Assembly: GCF_001611975.1 (NCBI RefSeq)
Contig: NZ_CP014525.1
Location: 124,001 to 188,000, forward strand
Origin: Haematospirillum jordaniae
GTDB taxonomy: Bacteria > Pseudomonadota > Alphaproteobacteria > Rhodospirillales > Rhodospirillaceae
Length of the DNA: 64,000 nt
Reading direction: 5' to 3'
Of the stretch, positions 60,441 through 64,000 are shown piece by piece. The notes beneath the pieces were generated by a model. That model was not told where the DNA came from. It worked only from the letters and a program-made list of their open reading frames with translations, and made no database searches. The position numbers and the translations under genes were made by a program. Numbering within the stretch: the first letter of the stretch is position 1; each line of letters begins with the position of its first letter.

Positions 60441-61280
60441 TTACTTCTTCTTGGCCTGATGACGTGACCGCATGATCAGTCTGTCAGTAGCCTTGTTGCT
60501 GCGGGTTTTCTTACCCTTCGTAGGCTTGCCCCACGGGGTAACTGGATGGCGACCACCGGAAGTACGGCCTTCACCACCACCATGCGGGTGATCAACGGGG
60601 TTCATTGCAACGCCACGCACATGTGGACGCCGACCAAGCCAGCGGCTTCTGCCAGCCTTCCCCAAATTTATGTTCTGATGGTCAGGGTTGGAGACGGCGC
60701 CAACAGTCGCCATACACTCGCCGCGCACCAAGCGCACTTCACCAGAGGATAGGCGCAACTGGGCATAACCAGCATCTTTACCAACCAACTGGACATAGGA
60801 TCCAGCTGAGCGTGCTATCTGCCCTCCCTTGCCTTGCTTCATCTCCACGTTATGCACAATCGTGCCAACGGGCATGTTCTTCAGAGGCATAGAATTACCG
60901 GGCTTAATGTCTGCCTTCTCAGCAGAAACAACGACATCGCCTGCCTTCAAACGCTGAGGAGCAAGGATATACGCCTGCTTTCCGTCTTCATACGTGATAA
61001 GAGCAATAAAAGCAGTCCGATTTGGATCGTATTCCAAGCGCTCGACAGTGGCACTCATACCGAGTTTTTCATTACGCTTGAAATCGACAATCCGGTAACG
61101 ACGCTTATGACCGCCACCGCGCTGCCACGAGGTAATACGCCCCGTATTGTTACGACCGCCAGACTTTGTCAGCCCCTCCGTCAGGGACTTGACAGGCTTC
61201 CCCTTCCACAATCCGGAACGATCCACCAGAACGAGCTGGCGCGTACTCGGCGTAACAGGGTTGAATGTTTTCAGTGCCAT
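60441..61280 (-). CDS. rplB: 50S ribosomal protein L2
   Basis: 279-residue protein at the peptidyl-transferase centre. LKTFNPVTPSTRQLVLVDR opens, GRNNTGRITSWQRGGGHKR follows, and the highly conserved RGVAMNPVDHPHGGGEGRTSGG carries the His essential for peptidyl transfer contact. KKTRSNKATDRLIMRSRHQ ends it. It is five bases after rplW. Confidence 0.98.
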   Translation of the reverse strand: MALKTFNPVTPSTRQLVLVDRSGLWKGKPVKSLTEGLTKSGGRNNTGRITSWQRGGGHKRRYRIVDFKRNEKLGMSATVERLEYDPNRTAFIALITYEDGKQAYILAPQRLKAGDVVVSAEKADIKPGNSMPLKNMPVGTIVHNVEMKQGKGGQIARSAGSYVQLVGKDAGYAQLRLSSGEVRLVRGECMATVGAVSNPDHQNINLGKAGRSRWLGRRPHVRGVAMNPVDHPHGGGEGRTSGGRHPVTPWGKPTKGKKTRSNKATDRLIMRSRHQAKKK

Positions 61281-61285
61281 AGACC

Positions 61286-61600
61286 TCAGACTCCCGTCAT
61301 CACATCGATAGACTGACCTTCAACAAGCCTGACCATGGCTTTCTTTACATCGGAACGCCGCCCGACGGTACCACGGAAACGCTTGAGCTTGCCCTTCGTG
61401 ATCGAGACATTAACCGCCCGAACCTTCACACCAAAAACACCCTCAACAGAAGCCTTAATCTCAGGCTTCGAAGCATCCAAGGGCACACGGAAGGTAACCT
61501 GACCGTATTCAGACGCCATAGTAGCCTTCTCGGTAATAACCGGGCTTTTTATGATGTCGTACATGCGCTCTTTCGAGACTTTGACTGCACGGCACTTCAT
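61286..61600 (-). CDS. rplW: 50S ribosomal protein L23
   Basis: 104-residue tunnel-exit protein, the docking site for trigger factor and SRP. YDIIKSPVITEKATMASEYG and VRAVNVSITKGKLKRFRGTVGRRSDVKKAMV are diagnostic. The ATG at 61600 overlaps the rplD stop by four bases (ATGA); an ATG at 61564 would give the more usual N-terminus and cannot be excluded. Confidence 0.96.
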   Translation of the reverse strand: MKCRAVKVSKERMYDIIKSPVITEKATMASEYGQVTFRVPLDASKPEIKASVEGVFGVKVRAVNVSITKGKLKRFRGTVGRRSDVKKAMVRLVEGQSIDVMTGV

Positions 61601-62214
61601 TTCAGGCGCTCCTCCAGCTTTTCAACAGCCGCACGAGTCAGAACAAGCGTATCCCGACGCAAGATGTCGTAAACATTGGCACCCTGAGTTGGCAAAAACG
61701 ACAGCCCTGGAATATTTGAGGCTGCGCGAGCAAACAGAGCATCGACCTCAGCACCATCAACAACCAGTACAGACGACCAGCCCAATGCCTTAACCTGAAG
61801 AGCCAAGTCCTTAGTCTTCCCAGTCACACCCGCAAAGTCGGCAACAACCAGTTTACCCTCACGCGCCTTTGCGGACAAAGCAGTCTTCAAACCAAGCTTC
61901 CTGAACTTTTTGTTCAGGTCATGCGCATGAGATCGCACAACAGGACCGAAGGCAACACCGCCACCCCTAAACTGGGTAGCACGCATTGACCCCTGACGAG
62001 CACGCCCGGTCCCTTTCTGCTTGAAAGGCTTGCGGGTTGTCCCAGAGACCATGGAAATGGTCTTCGTTTGATGCGTACCAGACTGACGCCGCGCAAGCTG
62101 CCAACGCACAACGCGCTGTAAAATATCGGAACGAACATCAAGGCCGAAAATATCATCGGGCAACTCGATAGTTCCTACTGCCTTATTTTCAAGGCTAATA
62201 ACGTCCAGCTTCAT
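61597..62214 (-). CDS. rplD: 50S ribosomal protein L4
   Basis: 205-residue protein with a long loop in the exit tunnel. KPFKQKGTGRARQGSMRATQFRGGGVAFGPV is the tunnel-loop signature, following SMVSGTTRK. In E. coli L4 represses the S10 operon through its leader; no such leader was identified here. It is six bases after rplC and overlaps rplW. Confidence 0.97.
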   Translation of the reverse strand: MKLDVISLENKAVGTIELPDDIFGLDVRSDILQRVVRWQLARRQSGTHQTKTISMVSGTTRKPFKQKGTGRARQGSMRATQFRGGGVAFGPVVRSHAHDLNKKFRKLGLKTALSAKAREGKLVVADFAGVTGKTKDLALQVKALGWSSVLVVDGAEVDALFARAASNIPGLSFLPTQGANVYDILRRDTLVLTRAAVEKLEERLK

Positions 62215-62220
62215 GACAGC

Positions 62221-62946
62221 CTATTCCTTGCTCTCACTTCCGGCAGAATCCTCAGAAGAAGAGACTCCAGAAGAAACCTTGACACCGGCCGGCAAGGGAG
62301 CCCCTTCAGGTATTCCTTTCTTGACCGCATCACGAACCAAGACCCAACCCCCCTCGGAACCAGGGACGGCGCCCCTCACCAGAAGCAGGCCCCGCTCGGA
62401 ATCCGTAGAGACAATCTTCAAATTCTGCAAAGTCACGCGCTCAGCACCCAGATGGCCTGCCATCTTTTTGCCCTTGAACACACGACCGGGATCTTGACGG
62501 TTACCGGTTGATCCGTGAGATCTATGGGATACAGAGACGCCATGCGTCGCTTCAAGGCCACGGAAATTGTGGCGCTTCATTCCACCAGCAAAGCCCTTAC
62601 CGATAGAGGTGCCAACAACATCAACCAACTGACCAACAACGAAGTGATCAACAGACAACTCAACCCCTGAATCAAGAAGACACTCGGGACTAACTCGAAA
62701 CTCAGCAACTTTCTTGCGCGGCTCCACTTTTGCAGCAGCAAAGTGACCACGCATAGCTTTGGACACATTCTTAACCTTGGCAGTACCAACACCAAGCTGG
62801 ACCGCTGTGTAACCATCCCGATCCTGCGTGCGAACAGCGATGACATGACAGCCATCAACCTTCAGCACGGTAACCGGAACATGCTCACCTTCTGCGGTAA
62901 ACAGCCGGGTCATACCGACTTTCTGGGCGATAAGACCGGAGCGCAT
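62221..62946 (-). CDS. rplC: 50S ribosomal protein L3
   Basis: 241-residue early-assembly protein. MRSGLIAQKVGMTRLFTAEGEH at the start, KGFAGGMKRHNFRGLEATHGVSVSHRSHGSTG in the loop reaching the peptidyl-transferase centre, and KMAGHLGAERVTLQNL are diagnostic. About 25 Ser/Glu-rich residues after PLPAGVKV form a C-terminal extension beyond E. coli L3. ATG 62946 follows AAGGA and is preferred over upstream in-frame starts. Confidence 0.96.
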   Translation of the reverse strand: MRSGLIAQKVGMTRLFTAEGEHVPVTVLKVDGCHVIAVRTQDRDGYTAVQLGVGTAKVKNVSKAMRGHFAAAKVEPRKKVAEFRVSPECLLDSGVELSVDHFVVGQLVDVVGTSIGKGFAGGMKRHNFRGLEATHGVSVSHRSHGSTGNRQDPGRVFKGKKMAGHLGAERVTLQNLKIVSTDSERGLLLVRGAVPGSEGGWVLVRDAVKKGIPEGAPLPAGVKVSSGVSSSEDSAGSESKE

Positions 62947-62975
62947 TATTTCGTTCCTTGCATTGTTTATCACGC

Positions 62976-63284
62976 TCACAACTTAATTTGAACATCCACA
63001 CCGGCGGCCAAATCAAGCTTCATGAGCGCGTCGACGGTCTGCGGGGTTGGATTGAGAATATCCAACACACGCTTATAGGTACGGATCTCGAACTGCTCTC
63101 TCGACTTTTTATCAATATGCGGAGAGCGGTTCACGGTGAACTTTTCAATCCGGGTCGGCAGGGGGATAGGCCCCCGCACCTGGGCGCCAGTACGCTTGGC
63201 GGTATTAACAATCTCATAAGCACTTTGATCAAGCACACGGTGATCAAACGCCTTGAGGCGGATACGGATATTCTGGCTTTCCAT
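62976..63284 (-). CDS. rpsJ: 30S ribosomal protein S10 (NusE)
   Basis: 102-residue protein of the small-subunit head, also transcription antitermination factor NusE. MESQNIRIRLKAFDHRVLD at the start and GPIPLPTRIEKFTVNRSPHIDKKSREQFEIRTYKR are near-invariant. It follows tuf after 141 bases that contain a strong hairpin, and no independent promoter is certain, so it may be read from the str operon. Confidence 0.97.
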   Translation of the reverse strand: MESQNIRIRLKAFDHRVLDQSAYEIVNTAKRTGAQVRGPIPLPTRIEKFTVNRSPHIDKKSREQFEIRTYKRVLDILNPTPQTVDALMKLDLAAGVDVQIKL

Positions 63285-63326
63285 AGTGGCCTGACCCGAA
63301 CTCTTTCTTCAGTGGTGTGATAACCC

Positions 63327-63384
63327 GGCGCCCGGGGAAGAACGGCTTATACCGCATCTTTTCCCGGGCGCCCACCTTTTTTTT
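63327..63384. terminator. large hairpin with T8 between tuf and rpsJ
   Basis: GGCGCCCGGG (63327-63336) pairs perfectly with CCCGGGCGCC (63363-63372). The extension GGAAGA with TCTTTT pairs with G-U wobbles only in plus-strand RNA, and eight T residues (63377-63384) follow on that strand. The intrinsic-terminator features thus face against the operon. It may also attenuate the tuf-to-rpsJ readthrough. Confidence 0.6.
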
Positions 63385-63425
63385 GTCAAACAGCGAAGTT
63401 GTGGAACGACTTCGATTTTGGATTG

Positions 63426-64000
63426 TTACTTGTTAATTTTGGAGACGACGCCGGCACCGACGGTTCTGCCGCCTTCGCGGATGGCGAAGCGGAGACCTTC
63501 ATCCATGGCGATAGGGGCAATCAGGCGAACGCTGATACGGATATTGTCTCCAGGCATGACCATCTCAGTACCTTCCGGCAGTGCGATTGTTCCGGTCACG
63601 TCGGTGGTACGGAAGTAGAACTGCGGGCGGTAGTTGGAGAAGAACGGCGTATGACGGCCTCCTTCGTCCTTCGACAGAATATAGCATTCCGATTCAAACT
63701 CGGTATGCGGCGTAATCGAACCTGGCTTGGCCAGAACTTGGCCACGCACCACGTCATCGCGCTTCACGCCACGCAGCAGCGCACCGATATTGTCACCGGC
63801 CTCACCCTGGTCCAGAAGCTTGCGGAACATTTCAACGCCGGTACAGGTGGTCTTGGTGGTATCTTTCAGCCCAATGATCTCGACTTCGTCGTTGACCTTC
63901 AGGATACCGCGCTCTACACGACCGGTCGCAACGGTACCACGACCGGAGATCGTGAACACATCTTCAATCGGCATCAGGAACGGCAGGTCTTTCGGACGAT
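63426..64000 (-). CDS. tuf: elongation factor Tu, C-terminal part
   Basis: About 191 residues of EF-Tu, cut by the window end at the 5' side. Domain 2 begins with MPIEDVFTISGRGTVATGRVERGI and continues with CTGVEMFRKLLDQGEAGDNIG; domain 3 contains ECYILSKDEGGRHTPFFSNYRPQFYFRTTDVTG and ends in VGAGVVSKINK, the normal EF-Tu terminus. EF-Tu carries aminoacyl-tRNA to the ribosome. In the usual alphaproteobacterial order rpsL, rpsG and fusA would lie beyond the window edge. Confidence 0.97.
   Translation of the reverse strand, partial: RPKDLPFLMPIEDVFTISGRGTVATGRVERGILKVNDEVEIIGLKDTTKTTCTGVEMFRKLLDQGEAGDNIGALLRGVKRDDVVRGQVLAKPGSITPHTEFESECYILSKDEGGRHTPFFSNYRPQFYFRTTDVTGTIALPEGTEMVMPGDNIRISVRLIAPIAMDEGLRFAIREGGRTVGAGVVSKINK

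Overview
The window looks like a chromosomal segment of an alphaproteobacterium, most likely a Rhodospirillales-type organism of moderate GC. Pointers are a MipZ division-site ATPase, a mitochondrial-type ATP12 chaperone, a class 2 dihydroorotate dehydrogenase next to a TIGR01459-type HAD protein, a phasin with an H1-like lysine/alanine tail, ClpS/ClpA, and the ribosomal order tuf-rpsJ-rplC...secY-adk-rpsM-rpsK-rpoA-rplQ without rpmJ. The genus cannot be fixed from the sequence alone. No phage, insertion sequence, CRISPR array or integrase was seen. Almost everything is core or near-core genome, and I did not find a convincing new multi-gene system; the most unusual items are listed as findings.

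Positions 1-12600 are mixed housekeeping. A glpT-type transporter is broken by two short tandem duplications. It is followed by corA and nadK (minus), a DUF952 protein, pyrD with an overlapping HAD phosphatase, a metallo-beta-lactamase-fold hydrolase, a histone-deacetylase-family protein, a glutaredoxin and comF (minus), and then the plus-strand run methyltransferase-sfsA-map-radC.

Positions 12600-31400 hold an outer-membrane porin with a strong terminator, clpA and clpS, and a phasin/histone-H1-like protein with a 48-bp tandem repeat. Next come a D-Ala-D-Ala carboxypeptidase with a SPOR domain and the UDP-sugar genes pgm-ugd-galU. A mipZ plus membrane J-protein pair, a secreted TM1410-type protein, a nitronate monooxygenase-like flavoprotein, a DUF805 protein and a response-regulator/Hpt pair complete the stretch.

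Positions 31500-41100 carry a minus-strand metabolic block (rhodanese, DsbA/HCCA-isomerase fold protein, acyl-CoA dehydrogenase, beta-carbonic anhydrase, thiolase). An unrecognised 458-residue protein, tRNA-Leu(GAG), lipB, asd and yciB follow.

Positions 41100-48800 (minus) are a tightly overlapping operon degP-rarA-crcB-rluC-HAD phosphatase-asmA-atp12, with start and stop codons sharing 1-4 bases at five junctions.

Positions 48900-64000 (minus) are the str/S10/spc/alpha ribosomal super-cluster from the 3' part of tuf to rplQ. The rpsM operon has a near-consensus promoter of its own, and several gene boundaries hold strong RNA hairpins that may tune relative expression.
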